Origin: Biomphalaria glabrata
Taxonomy: Eukaryota > Mollusca > Gastropoda > Planorbidae
DNA: 64,000 nt
Assembly: GCF_947242115.1 (NCBI RefSeq)
Contig: NC_074717.1
Coordinates: forward strand, 41,188,701-41,252,700
Direction of reading: 5' to 3'
The position numbers and the translations under genes are program-made. Of the stretch, positions 1 through 11,120 are shown one piece after another. The notes below the pieces were generated by a model, which saw nothing but the letters and a program-made list of their open reading frames with translations, was not told the DNA's origin and did no database searches. Numbering within the stretch: the first letter of the stretch is position 1; the number at the start of each line of letters is the position of its first letter.

Positions 1-3000
1 TCTTGGCTCGAGAAAACGCCACACAAACTCTGTTATCGATTTTGACAAATCCAGCGATATTTTCTTTGTTGCTCCTCACTAGAGATAAAATGATGATCTC
101 ATTTTCCTCCCCTTGGAAATCATCAACAGCTGAGACTCGAGGTTGGGGATTTAGATTTTTCATATATTTTCTAATAAGTGTGACCTGACCTTTATAAGTT
201 GTTATTATGGTAATTTGTGAGGGCGAATAATCATGTTTAGTAAGATACTCACACAACGCCACCACGTACTTGGCTTCATGATCATTTGATTTGCTGAAAT
301 TATCTGAATTACCCACTTCATGGTAATTATGATTGATAAAAAACACATCTTTTGACACCCCTCTGATGTGTTCGAATTGACACACTGAAGGATGATCTTC
401 CAGCTCTGGATAAATCAGTTTTACCATCTGTGAAATCTCAGGCCTCATTCTGTGCTGTATTTTGAGAGTCACGTGTGGGATCTCATTCAGAATGAGTCTT
501 TCAAATAGTGAGACATCAAGACCAAAGTTTCTCTCCAATTCATAAGTTGCTGGTTTAGGTCGTAGCTGTTGGTGATCTCCTATTAAGATTAGATGTTGGC
601 AGTTTTTACTTAAAGCTGTGACGATGTGAGATTCCAAAACTTCTGCAGCTTCTTCCACAATGACAATGTTGCAGCCAACTTTCTCTAGAATGTCTTTGTA
701 TTTGGCTGCTCCTGTTGTGGTCATGCCGATTACCTGGCTACGTTTTAGACTGGACGCTGCACGTTCATTATCAGTGTCTCTTTCTTTCTTCACATCCAGC
801 TTGAACTGTTCTGTTTTCTTTACACAGGTTTCTCCCAGATGTTCCCTGTATCTCTTCAACCACAGTTTGTACAGACTATAACGTTGCTTTAAAGTTAACT
901 CTGCCATATCATGGACTTTTTTCTCTTCTTCTTCAGTCATTGGTTCAGTCGTGGACATTTTTCGCATCACTTCAGGAAAGTTTAAAGTTGGCTTATCTTG
1001 GAAATCATCAGTTTTAGCTGCAATTTTCAGGTATTCAACTTTACGCATGATACTTTCAAAATCTGGGTTTTCTGGTTTGTAAAATATACTTGATCTGAAG
1101 TTAAGCTGATCTTGAGCCACAGGGTTGATTTCGTCTTTGCCATTATTGTTTGCTTGGATCAATTGTTCTATGTCTTCTAATTGTTCTATGAGTAGTCTAC
1201 CTTGACCTAATAGCCAGAACTGAATAACTTTATTTTCATTAAGAATTTCGAAGGTTTTAAAAGGACTAATGCAATACTTTCTTACGTGCTCGGAAAACGA
1301 GCTACAACTAAATTGATCAATGACATCATCAGGAAGAATGTCAGAATACGAAAGTGATAGTAATTGTTTCATTTCCTTTTCTGTTTGAAACACTTTATCT
1401 CTTTTGGCGAACTCCATCTCAGTTTTGATGTTTCTTCTGACAATTTTGATTTTATTGCAATATAAAGAACATCTTTCAAATACATCCAATTTTTTATGAA
1501 GTTTTATATTTGATGCACTGAATTGCCATCCAAGAACCAGTTTTGTGAGATGTGCTTGTATTTGCTTAGGCAGTTCCTGATCTATCGTTCCCTTCGGAGC
1601 ACACAACCAACTTCTTAACTGTCTGTCATGGTTCTGAAAGAAAAAACTATAATGATCAACAAGCATAAATTTGTACAGCACGTCAACAGACTGAATCTCT
1701 TTATCCAATGAATCAATTTTTTTCAGCAGTTGGCCCATCTCTTGTTTGTAAATATCCATCGCTTTCAAAGAAACTGTATTATATCTGCTAGCTGGATTCC
1801 TCAATACAGATTTATACAGTTTTTCAGATTTACATCCACCACCAATCCGCGTGATGCTTCTTGGACAAAACCTGAGTATTCCTTCTAAGAACTGATCGAG
1901 TGCGTGGTTAGTAAAACAGACTACGAGAATAGGGCTTCCAGAGTTTTGACCTTTACACTTTTGGTTCTTTAACAAAGTCTCCACCACTTTTAAACCAACG
2001 TAAGTTTTGCCAGTACCGGGTGGGCCCTGGATGACTGCAACCTCTTTGGTCAGCGCTAAAATGGCTGCTTCTCTTTGCGATTCGTTTAGACACATTTTGG
2101 ATACACTAGGCCATTTAACGGTTGTTAGAATTGGAACTTTGATTTCACATTTGTGCAGCATCATACATGATAGATCATACAATGGTATCTTGGAGCAACT
2201 ACTATATGTCAGGAGATAGGCTGGTGGTTTTAATGCAGGTTTACAATAGATTATCACATTCTGCAATGGAAAACTATCTGTCATACTTTTTAATGCTTCC
2301 AGAACATGATAATATGGATCATAAAAATTCACCGACTCCGCCATGACAAATAGATCCCTACTTGTGACACCCAACAATAGTTCTAATCCACTCTTGACGG
2401 CCACCTGAACTACTCCCTTTTTAAGTTGTTCAAGTTCTCTCTTGACCACAGTAGCGCACACAATAGTCCGAAAGCCATCTTTCGTCAGGCAAAGCAAAGA
2501 CCCAGTCATCAGACGATCAGTCCGCTCCCAGTCTACGTGCTTGCATTTTTTAACGTCAAACATCAAGATCAACCCATTGGTCACGTCTGCTTTTTTTATG
2601 CAGACACTATGGTAAAGTCTCACTTCCGAGCAGCGCAGTTTCTGCGAGAAATCACTCTGAGTTCGAAGTTCGGTAAGCCCATTCTTCAAAGGCGTTATAA
2701 AGTCTAGTCTCATCAAACGGAAATGGACGTCTAAATAGTGTTCTACATCTCGGTAAGGACCTTTCAAGATTGCTTTCCTCACAAATGGTTTTACATTGTA
2801 AAACAAATCGATATCCGTCGGTACAACTGGAAGGTCAACAAAGTTTTCCGGAGGTCTGTCTGTGTCCTGGCAATGAAAGATAGTGTTTTCCTTGGAGTTA
2901 GAGTTCCTATGCTGATGTTTACCTTGTTGAATAAGAGATACTAATAAGCTCATCAGGTTCTCTTTTTCCGGGAAAGAGTCGCAATTACTACAGAAGCAGT

Positions 3001-3424
3001 TCAACAAGGATGCAGCCACAATGACTTTGAAGGAATACATTGGCAGTTGATGTAATATCATCTCTAAAATGTTCGCCATGTCCTTAACGAAACCTTGACA
3101 TTGCTCCAAACCAAACATTTCTTGGATTTTTGTTACGGTCACACCTAAATGCCTTGTTAAAAATAAACTTTCGGCAATGATTCTCAAAATGTCAAGACAT
3201 TCAATTCGTCTTTTACGTGTTTGAGAGGCACGGCTAAAAAGTTTCACCAGAATGAGTGAATATTTTTCATCGATAACATTCTCAGCCAAAAAATGGCTTA
3301 ACTTTGCTAGATTATTGACCATTGAATTTACCAAATCGTCCGCATTTTGAATCATATTCCACTGATCTAATAGCTCGGTGAAACTGACAGACGAATTTCT
3401 GGCTCTAGAACCTCTGGTGGCCAT
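1..3424 (-). CDS. ZNFX1: ZNFX1-like SF1 RNA helicase, copy 1 (5' part, runs off window)
   Basis: An open frame of 1141 codons with no stop runs from the ATG at 3424 to the window edge. The start aligns with those of the two other copies (short polar leader, then a helical N-terminal domain). Walker A GPPGTGKT lies near residue 467, VIVEEAAEVLESH near 924, GDHQQLRPKP near 950 and VDDFQGEENE near 1100, and the window ends inside the CVAFSRAK motif. The order is that of ZNFX1: helical domain, the conserved module around HYLDVHFRLMRLDF, then a helicase core split by a long helical insert. NFX1-type zinc fingers would lie beyond position 1. Known vertebrate ZNFX1 is an interferon-stimulated dsRNA sensor; nematode ZNFX-1 works in small-RNA inheritance; the role here is inferred. 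The last 720 bp are about 95% identical to copy 3, far closer than the rest of the gene. Family assignment is secure, paralogue role unknown. Confidence 0.93.
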   Translation of the reverse strand, partial: MATRGSRARNSSVSFTELLDQWNMIQNADDLVNSMVNNLAKLSHFLAENVIDEKYSLILVKLFSRASQTRKRRIECLDILRIIAESLFLTRHLGVTVTKIQEMFGLEQCQGFVKDMANILEMILHQLPMYSFKVIVAASLLNCFCSNCDSFPEKENLMSLLVSLIQQGKHQHRNSNSKENTIFHCQDTDRPPENFVDLPVVPTDIDLFYNVKPFVRKAILKGPYRDVEHYLDVHFRLMRLDFITPLKNGLTELRTQSDFSQKLRCSEVRLYHSVCIKKADVTNGLILMFDVKKCKHVDWERTDRLMTGSLLCLTKDGFRTIVCATVVKRELEQLKKGVVQVAVKSGLELLLGVTSRDLFVMAESVNFYDPYYHVLEALKSMTDSFPLQNVIIYCKPALKPPAYLLTYSSCSKIPLYDLSCMMLHKCEIKVPILTTVKWPSVSKMCLNESQREAAILALTKEVAVIQGPPGTGKTYVGLKVVETLLKNQKCKGQNSGSPILVVCFTNHALDQFLEGILRFCPRSITRIGGGCKSEKLYKSVLRNPASRYNTVSLKAMDIYKQEMGQLLKKIDSLDKEIQSVDVLYKFMLVDHYSFFFQNHDRQLRSWLCAPKGTIDQELPKQIQAHLTKLVLGWQFSASNIKLHKKLDVFERCSLYCNKIKIVRRNIKTEMEFAKRDKVFQTEKEMKQLLSLSYSDILPDDVIDQFSCSSFSEHVRKYCISPFKTFEILNENKVIQFWLLGQGRLLIEQLEDIEQLIQANNNGKDEINPVAQDQLNFRSSIFYKPENPDFESIMRKVEYLKIAAKTDDFQDKPTLNFPEVMRKMSTTEPMTEEEEKKVHDMAELTLKQRYSLYKLWLKRYREHLGETCVKKTEQFKLDVKKERDTDNERAASSLKRSQVIGMTTTGAAKYKDILEKVGCNIVIVEEAAEVLESHIVTALSKNCQHLILIGDHQQLRPKPATYELERNFGLDVSLFERLILNEIPHVTLKIQHRMRPEISQMVKLIYPELEDHPSVCQFEHIRGVSKDVFFINHNYHEVGNSDNFSKSNDHEAKYVVALCEYLTKHDYSPSQITIITTYKGQVTLIRKYMKNLNPQPRVSAVDDFQGEENEIIILSLVRSNKENIAGFVKIDNRVCVAFSRAK

Positions 3425-3604
3425 GATGCTAATTATATTTTATCAAGATTCTTGCTATTTTACAGTTAATTTTGTAGTTATCCAAATATGAATAAACGTT
3501 CATTCGTTATCATCGTCATCTGTGAAATAAAAAAAAAAGAAGAAACATATTGATAGTTTTTATGGTGCTTAAGTTCCGGCTGTTTACTGTTTATTATAAG
3601 ACTT

Positions 3605-3905
3605 TATTTTTTTTATTAGCGCTGTTTGTTATAACGCTTTTTTATTTGTATTAGCACTGTTTGTTATAAGGCTGTTTAATTTTTTTTTATAAGCACTGTT
3701 TCTTTTAAGGTTTATAGAAAATACAAACATGCATATATGTGACCTTGCGGGACCAAGTAATACAAAGGACGTTCGGGCCACGAGGCCTTCATCAGCTACA
3801 AACAACAACAAAAAAAAAAGACAAACAATTAAAAATAGGCTTTTTTTTTGTATAAGCACTACTATAAGGCTGTTTAATTTTTATTAGCGCTGTTTGTTAT
3901 CATGC
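3605..3905. repeat. T-rich diverged short repeat upstream of copy 1
   Basis: A unit of about 45-50 bp built on GCACTGTTTGTTATAAGGC plus a T-run recurs at about 3617-3720 and again at 3845-3905. A stretch at 3720-3840 interrupts it. Nothing coding is seen. It lies just upstream of the copy 1 start, so it would fall in that gene's 5' region. Confidence 0.5.
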
Positions 3906-4349
3906 ATATGAGAGGGGGGGCACGATGCTTCGGTTGGGAGGGGGGGGGCACACGCAGCTTATATTTCTATGTGATGTTCATGGAAAATTGGGGAAAGCGC
4001 CAATAAAGTACCTTACCCCCGGGTGAGCGTTTTGCTCTCTACGCATCTGGCATCATGACACAAGACACTTGGACTATTTCATGGTGATGGCTGTGGGTAA
4101 TAGCGTACTACGAGTAATTCATTTGGACACAGTCAGAAACAAAGTGACAGAGACTAGTTCGTTGATGTGAGATCTTCACATGAAAAGTAGGTCTATATGG
4201 TAGCTTGACTTTTGTTCCCCTTAAGAATGTTAGAATGTCAAGTGTTATACTTTTCTAATTTAGTAAAACTAAATAGTTATGAAATACATTATCCGTATAC
4301 CTAACCATTCAGTATTCAAGCTACCTACATGTAGAAATATATTATGTAC
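3906..4349. other. Intergenic, no gene seen
   Basis: G-runs at 3915-3950, then unstructured AT-rich sequence. No open frame, RNA-gene box or recognisable transposon was found. Confidence 0.4.
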
Positions 4350-4412
4350 TATCTCTGGGTCGGATGGTATATAAATGCCCGGGCCGATTTTGACATCCAG
4401 TCCGCTCCTGAG
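4350..4412. repeat. Solo end of the hAT family seen at 9501-11538
   Basis: The sequence around TGCCCGGGCCGATTTTGA followed by CCAGTCCGCTCCTG matches the right terminal region of the element at 9501-11538. No opposite end was found nearby, so this is a fragment. Confidence 0.5.
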
Positions 4413-4502
4413 TGATATTGTTCCAAATAAACTAAGACATATCCAGATTGAGCCCCATCTGATGTATTAAAAACAACTAAAATGGCATCTAATAATCGAA
4501 TG

Positions 4503-4700
4503 CAGTGTATCCCAAACTGTGTTCCGAAGAACCAAAGTGTTCTGCTAGGCCTGATTAGGTTACCACGACCTACTGGAATAACTGAACAGTAGACCACCAC
4601 GTGAATTAATCTCTCTAAAAAAAAAAAAAAAAAGAAGTGTTCCACCAAATACTCTGAATGTGCGAAGTGTACCTTTAAGGAAAAAGCTTGGGAAACACTG
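4503..4700. mobile_element. Short non-autonomous hAT element (CAGTGTTTCCC-type ends)
   Basis: The left end CAGTGTATCCCAAACT and right end AGCTTGGGAAACACTG form inverted repeats of hAT type around 198 bp. Flanks ATCGAATG and GTCTAATG agree at 6 of 8 positions, consistent with an aged 8-bp target duplication. There is no coding capacity; an A-run sits inside. Confidence 0.6.
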
Positions 4701-5533
4701 GTCTAATGTGTATTAAACTCATCAAAGTTCTGGATGCCAGACAATATTTAACTCATCGATTTTCTATAATTTCAAACAGATTTGCTATAGAATTTTAAAA
4801 ATAAATTAATCGAAAACTAAATAAAATTGTTCAATTCATTTTGAAATGTTCGCAGTTATTATCATTGACTATCACTGACTAGCAATGAACCATGCTTCTA
4901 TCAGTTTAAAATATTTTTGTAGATTTCTATATATAGCTCTATAGAGTCTAATGTATTCTAATGTGTTCAATTGTGGTAGAATTTGATAACATTGCTTCAC
5001 ATATAGATTAGAAATAGCATGGAGAAAAAGAATGTTATCATAGCATAAAGCTCACAAACTTTAATGACACGTCAATCTAAAATGTTTAAGTCCACCATCT
5101 GCTACCTTGTCAGTAGGCCTCGATGTGCACATTAAATGGCCTTGGCCTATTAAGGGAAAAAAAAGTTAATTAAAAAAAAAGAGTTCCTGTAGCTTCTGTT
5201 GTCATCAACTGTAGTAGTAACACACCATAAGGGATTGGCACGTATTCTGTCATCACTTGCGCATAATGTGGTCTTGACCATGAAGAGCCCGGGGCGTATA
5301 GACTTGAAGATAAATGCACTTAGTATTTATTCTGCATACAAACACACAGAACACATCTATTATCTTCATATCTTATAGATGACATAATAGCCAAATACAA
5401 GGAATTCAAACCCAATTTTGAAAGTAAAAATAAACCTTATTATGTATCTACCTGGCTATTATTAGATAAATTGGTTACAGGTCTTTCAACACTTGTAGCC
5501 GCACTGAGACTAAAAAAGGGTCGGTAGTCTACT

Positions 5534-5571
<38 letters not shown>

Positions 5572-6040
5572 AGTAAAGGGAGCAGGAGGGGAAAAAAAGG
5601 TAAGAAGGGGGAGCTCAGAAACTCAACCGTGACACGGACTTATGTGATAGAGTTACATACTTCTAATTAAGGCTACTGCGATTACCCCAAGCAAGACATC
5701 TACCAAAAGACCACGAGATTTTTGTAGCAATTAGGTTGATTATGCAACAGATTTGACGATTCAGTGAAATATTACATTTCTTCTATAATGAGCGACATCT
5801 GTAATGTAACTTGAAAGTCAATAGAGCATGCCTTTTTTTAACACAGCAAGCGGAGCAGATCGGACACCACAAGAAGCAAGATATAGTTTCCAGGAGTCTC
5901 ATAAAAGTTGAGATACTAGATCAAGATCTAAATTACATAAGAGTTCTAGACGTCTACTGATTCTATTAGAACAACCAGGACCCGATATAGATTTGATAAG
6001 TGGCCTAAGCCATTGGAGATAAAGGGCACTTTGTAATTCT
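4701..6040. other. Intergenic; (GA)n microsatellite at about 5542-5568
   Basis: Low-complexity AT-rich sequence with one GA dinucleotide run followed by a purine-rich stretch. No gene or transposon end was recognised apart from scattered homopolymers. Confidence 0.4.
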
Positions 6041-6560
6041 AGATACAGGGCCGTCCTTAGATAGTTGAAGGCCCTTGGCGAAGTCACCAAATGAAATAGG
6101 AGGGGGCGTGGTGGATGAGTGTTTAAGTGCTTGGCTTCCGAACCTGGGGTCCAGGGTTCGAATCTAAGTGAAGACTGGGATTTTGAGCTTCGTGATTTTT
6201 TTAGGGCGCCCCTGAGTCCACCGAACTCTAGTTGGGAAAAGTAAAGGCGGTTGGTCGTTGTGTTGGCCACATGACACCCTGCTCGTTAACCGTGGGCCAA
6301 AGAAACAAATGATCTTAACATCATCTGCCCTATTGACCGCATGGTCTGAAAGGGTAAACTTTACTATTTTTTTTTTTATGAAATATAAAAATAAAAAATA
6401 AACAGGAAAAAAAAACACTTAAATTATGTAATTGATTAAAAGAAAAACCTAGTATACTCAAACAATTACTTTGAGACAAGTTTCCCTATTGTTACGAATC
6501 CTGTGCGAGGCTCCTACCAATCGAAGGCCCTAGACGGCTGCCTGTGCCTATGCCCTGCTA
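6041..6560. repeat. GGCCGNCC-type repeat split by a SINE
   Basis: The start (CAGGGCCGTCCTTAGATAG, then AGGCCCTTGGCGAAGTCACC) and the end (CCTGTGCGAGGCTCC, then CTAGACGGCTGCCTGTGCC) match the two ends of the element at 20285-20645. This suggests one element of the same family, interrupted by the SINE at 6103-6366. Boundaries are approximate. Confidence 0.45.
6103..6366 (+). mobile_element. tRNA-derived SINE, near full length
   Basis: The head GGCGTGGTGGATGAGTG, then TAAGTGCTTGGCTTCCGAA and the B-box-like GGGTTCGAATC, is a tRNA-like pol III promoter. The body holds a conserved stretch (GCGCCCCTGAGTCCACC, TTGGGAAAAGTAAAGGCGG, CCGCATGGTCTGAAAGGG). The same body recurs at 8288, 15615, 18973, 29636, 37372 and 55690. 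It is not a tRNA gene: there is no cloverleaf-sized end, and a long 3' body follows. Confidence 0.75.
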
Positions 6561-6729
6561 AACATGTCCTATACTGTGCTTTGTATAAAATAGGTGATGG
6601 ATTGCCTAACTTTTAACTACTAATAAAAATAATAAACATTAAAATACAAGAAAATAAATATTTTTTCCCCACATTGAAAAAGGTGCCGGTACGCCGTACC
6701 GGTGCGTACCGTCTAAAAAAAAACCCACT

Positions 6730-7140
6730 TGTCCTAGATCTATATGTCAGTGCCAAAAATTATTTTCAGAAACCTAGAGTGTTGCATAAATCAGGCACTG
6801 CAATAGATCTAGATCATCTAGATCTATGACAACGGACTGATACAAAATAATGTATAGAACATGGATCTCTTTCCACCAAGACTAGATTATATTAATTTTT
6901 ATAATTTTTTAGATCTAGATCTAATTGCAATAACATTTTTTAAAATTTGGTACAATAATATAGATCTAGAGTCTGATATAGACCTAGACTTAAGTGAAAT
7001 TATCGATTTCTGATCTTTTATTATAATTTTATTATTATGATCTAGGTCTATTATTTTTTATATTATGATTTAGATCTACTATAATTATTATATTATTCTA
7101 GATCTAATATTATTAGATCTAGATATTTACTCTAAAGATC
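6730..7140. repeat. AGATCT/CTAGATCTA palindrome-rich AT tract
   Basis: At least eight occurrences of TAGATCTAGATC-like words lie in about 400 bp of otherwise very AT-rich DNA, with AGATCT palindromes spaced irregularly. No coding potential. Confidence 0.6.
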
Positions 7141-7462
7141 CAATACAAGTTACATTTACAGACAATGCCTCAAACAAAAAATTCATAGATTTAACTTACA
7201 GATCGGATTATCTCGTGATCGTCATGTGACAACCTGTACATCTATCTTCGCTTTGTGCATCCCGGCTGGAACGTTTTCATTTTAAAATGTGCTGTGTAGT
7301 CAGTTCATTGATTTCCTGGAAACCTTAAAAATTGAAAGTGGAACTTCCTTCCTCCTCCCGCCTCCTAATAGTAGCGGTAGGACAACCGTGCAAGTGTTAT
7401 TGCCCTAAATGACATGGTCTCTATATATAGATGACCTATTTTCTTCATTGAACAGGCTAGCG

Positions 7463-9277
7463 GCAGGGGTTCTCAACCTGTTGGTCGCGACCCCTTTGGA
7501 GGTCGAATGACGATTTGCCAGTGGTCGCCTGGACCATCCGAAATAAAGACTTATTTTGTCAATTCTAGCGTGTTATACTTGACATTGTATTTTTTTTTTT
7601 TTCATCGGAAGTTACTTTAAAAAAAAAAAATATTATTCGAGGATAGATGTTGCGAAAAAGTAAATATGAATGTTCATACATTTTAATGTTTGCATCATAA
7701 ATAATTTTAACAGTTTAAATTAATGTCAGTAAATGCATAATGCAAGCTTTTGAGGAATCGTAGGCTATATATTACTTTCATGGATACGTCGTGGCGCACT
7801 TGATAAGCGATTTCGTTTAGAATTCAATATACCATTGCACGCTATTGAAGGCAATATGTTCATCATGGATTCTAACATAAAAATTGATCTCAAACAAAAG
7901 AAAGCGATGAATAGAAAAGGTCGGTCGATTTTTTTCAAAGTTATGGTCTTACCTCAATAGTTTAAATTCAAAACAGAGTTCAGTAAGCCGAATCCATGAA
8001 GCCGCAATAATTGATTGCAAACATCCGAGCTTTGCCCACAAGGATACCCGGAATTTTAGAGGTAAGTTAAGTTATACAGATGGTGGCGATTTCAAAGACG
8101 AGTTTCTCTCTTGCCAACTTCTTGAAACGACTTGAACAGCACATGATGTATAAGAAAAAGTTGTTCCATTTTTTTTTCTAAATTAAAAATTTTTAACAAT
8201 TTTGTTTTTAAAAATATAAGTGGTGTCTGCACAGATGGTGCTCCAAATGTGCTCATTTGTTAGTCTGGATTTCAACTCTTGGTACATAAAAGTAAAGTAA
8301 AGTGAAATTTCCATTCAGACCTTGCGATCCAATGGGCAGATTAAATACAGTTCCTCTGCTTCTGTCTAACGAGGCTGGCCAGCACTTCGACCAACCGCTT
8401 TTACTTTTCTCCAAAAGATGTCAGGTACCCACTGGAGCTGAGTGGACTCAGGATCCCGAAATTTACAAAAATCCGTCTTCTCCAGGATTTGAACCCGGTT
8501 CGTCAGCCATCGCACTTGGTTGGTACAGAACGAGTCACTATAAGTCATCGGAATTAATGTGTGATTTACCGACGAATGTAAGATGTATGGCTGAGAGGCA
8601 AACCCCGCTTGGCTCGAGTATGACTCCTGTGACGAGAAATTTCCTCCAACTTTCCAAATCTACCAGACATCACCGTTTGTATTTGTCAGAACTCCATTCA
8701 CTGTCATAGATGAAGATGTTTCGAAGACAAAAAGTTGTGTTTTTTTAACTCATTAACAGTGATGCAGAGAAAAAAAAAACTCTTTTTAATGTCAGTTAGG
8801 CCTACATAAATCTGGATCAACTGTTTCCGGTCAAATCCCGATTAGCGACTTCTTCGTCCATTCATATAATTGCGGGAAACACGAGTTATCCAGCCTGTTA
8901 GTTATAAAGTGTAAATACAGAAAAACAAAAAAAGTTGCGTTGTGATCTCTTAAAGACTGTCCCGAGAATTCCTGATCTGGTGAAACAGAAAAAGGCTCAT
9001 CCTATTCTAATATTGTGGTTCGCCATGCTTTTCAATTTTTTCACAGAAGTATGCAAAAGGAAAAGAGTGAATAAGACATAGAAAACTAAATAACTGTAAT
9101 TTAAAGATAAAATTTCCTTATTTGTAATTTAATTGTAATTAGTATTACAGTGTTATCATATTAGCAAAAGCATAATTAATTAAACATATGAACGAAAATA
9201 ATTTTACGATTGGGGGATGCTGCATAGTTGGAAATTATAAAAGGGGTCGACTAGCTAAAAAGGTTGAGAACCGCTGC
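7463..9277 (+). mobile_element. SPIN/Buster-like hAT element with decayed transposase
   Basis: The left end CAGGGGTTCTCAACCTG plus TGGTCGCGACCCC, and the right end AAGGTTGAGAACCGCTG, are inverted repeats of the same type as seven other elements here. Flanks GGCTAGCG and CCCTAGCG match at 6 of 8 and have TA in the centre. Inside, on the plus strand near 8221, a decayed frame reads GVCTDGAPNVL then SGFQ after one stop, a hAT transposase motif. A SINE (8288-8525) interrupts just after it. The 3' part at about 8795-8935 matches the element at 43155-44514. Confidence 0.75.
8288..8525 (-). mobile_element. tRNA-derived SINE, reverse orientation, inside the hAT element
   Basis: Reverse copy of the 6103 family. 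TTCAGACCTTGCGATCCAATG (tail side), CAGGTACCCACTGGAGC and AGGATTTGAACCCGG (B-box side) match that SINE. It sits inside the 7463-9277 element, so it inserted later. Confidence 0.7.
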
Positions 9278-10049
9278 CCCTAGCGTCCAGTTCAATTGGC
9301 GTGTTGAGCAATGGCCAAGATCGACACATGTTCTCGTGCGAAGTTGAGACACTATATCTAAATCTAGACAGTGTGTGATCATGAAAAAAAAAAGTGTTAC
9401 TTAAATAAATATCACTTCTCCATGTTAACACAACAATGCCACTGTCTTTCAGTGGCGTCGCTTGGTAAATGCGAGGGTTGAAAACCACACAGGGTGACAA
9501 CTAGGGGCGGACTGGCTATATGGGCAAACGGGCAAATGCCCGGTGGGCCGGTACCAAATGGGCCGGTCTGGTCGCGACCAAAGAAAATGTTTTTTTTCAT
9601 TGCAGACAACTTTTAAAAAAATAATTGTGACAGCAGCGAGACAGATGCCCGATCACGTTTAATTATTAATTTTTTTTTAAATTATTATTACACTTAATTT
9701 TTTTTGTTTTTAAATTCAACAAGAATATACAAAAATACACTATACGCTGTAGCCTACGCATTATCATTTGCAAAACGTTAGACCGTACTTTCTGCTATGC
9801 ACGAGTGGCATGAACTTCACTGCTTTGATGTCTTCGAGGTTGTGTTTGGCCTAATCATCTTGCTGGTCGGCATGGACGTTTGATGGCGATCCCTTTTGTT
9901 TTTGCTCCTTCCCTTCCCCGTCTTTTGATGGTTCCATTGTCAGTTAACGAAAAAGAGGGATGAGAGAGGTTAAGTTAGAAAACATTGACAGGCTATAACG
10001 CAGAAAAAAATAGGGGCGAGAAATAGCTCGTTAATGGATACAATGTATA

Positions 10050-10500
10050 TTAGCACATATAGAGCTAGAAGGAAATGAGAAGACTGACACACTTGCCAAG
10101 AGTGGGAGAACAAACTCACAATTAAACATTGCACTCTATCCAGAAGAAATGAAGAAACAAATAATAAATAAAATAAATGAGAAATGGACAAGCTCTCATC
10201 TAAATCACAAGAAAAATTATGCTTATTACAAACTATCCCGACAAGATCAACGTCTAATCTCACAACTCAAGACCTGACTCAACAGAATGAGACATGTCCT
10301 TTAAAACTGTTCTCTTGTTCAAGAACGTATAAGACATTGGCCCCAAAACACCCCGATAGAAAGAAAACTATATGGAGAGCTCCCTGATTTGGAAACCACT
10401 GCGCAGTTCATCTCATATATTGGTCTAGTCATCTGAACGTTCCAACATAACAATGAGAACGAGGAAGAAGAAGATCTTGAACAATACTTAATATAAATTA
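10050..10500 (+). mobile_element. I-clade (nimbus-like) LINE fragment, RNase H end
   Basis: Plus-strand translation near 10057 gives IELEGNEKTDTLAKSG, the ribonuclease H motif (xxGNExAD) found in I-clade and Jockey-group LINEs, then NEKWTSSHLNHKKNYAYYKL. An acidic run encoded by GAG/GAA/GAA follows near 10450. The frame has internal stops. Nimbus, an I-like LINE, is known from planorbid snails; assignment below clade level is a guess. Confidence 0.65.
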
Positions 10501-10964
10501 ACTTTAGCACACACACAGCCGCCAAATTGCAAACCACCCAAACTTATTCACACTCCGTATGGGTATAGAGTTCTTCTTTCTGAGATTAGTACAGAAAAAG
10601 TACATTTCTTTTTGTTATTTTTAATAACATAGATCTAAAAATACTACACTTAAGGCTTACAAAAAAAAATAATAATTGTTTAATTAAAAAACAAACAAAC
10701 TAGATTTAAATATTTTTTTTACCATTATAATTAATGGCAAAACGTATGCTTAGTATGCATAGTATGATTCATTAATGATGGAAATTCTTATAGCCTAATA
10801 ATTTTAATAATTTATAGGCCTATAGCGCTGTCACATCCAATATTTAATGAAAGGAGATTAATATTTTTATTTTAAATAAATGATCATGATATATCCATAT
10901 ACAATTCGCCTTTTTGAGAATGTACTTGTAAGTGCCCCTCTAACCGTTCTGCATTCTCTTATCT

Positions 10965-11120
10965 TTTAATGGAATGGGTTGCTTGAGTCAGACAGGAAAA
11001 CCAATGAATTAGCATATTTTAAGTCACAGATCAAGATGCATGACTAGATTGACACATGAAATGCGCAAGACGTAGCTGTCTTATTTTTGAAGAAACGTCT
11101 GAAATCTATAAGTAATACCA
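10965..11120 (+). repeat. Degenerate CR1-like LINE 3' tail
   Basis: GGAATGGGTTGCTTGAGTCAG, AAACCAATGAATTAGC and TTTTAAGTCACAGATCAAG align with the 3' part of the LINE at 12715-13195, with many changes. Confidence 0.55.

Noticed and set aside
6103-6180. tRNA gene
   Set aside because: A and B boxes are present, but the sequence continues into a repeated SINE body and recurs at several places; no mature tRNA ends.
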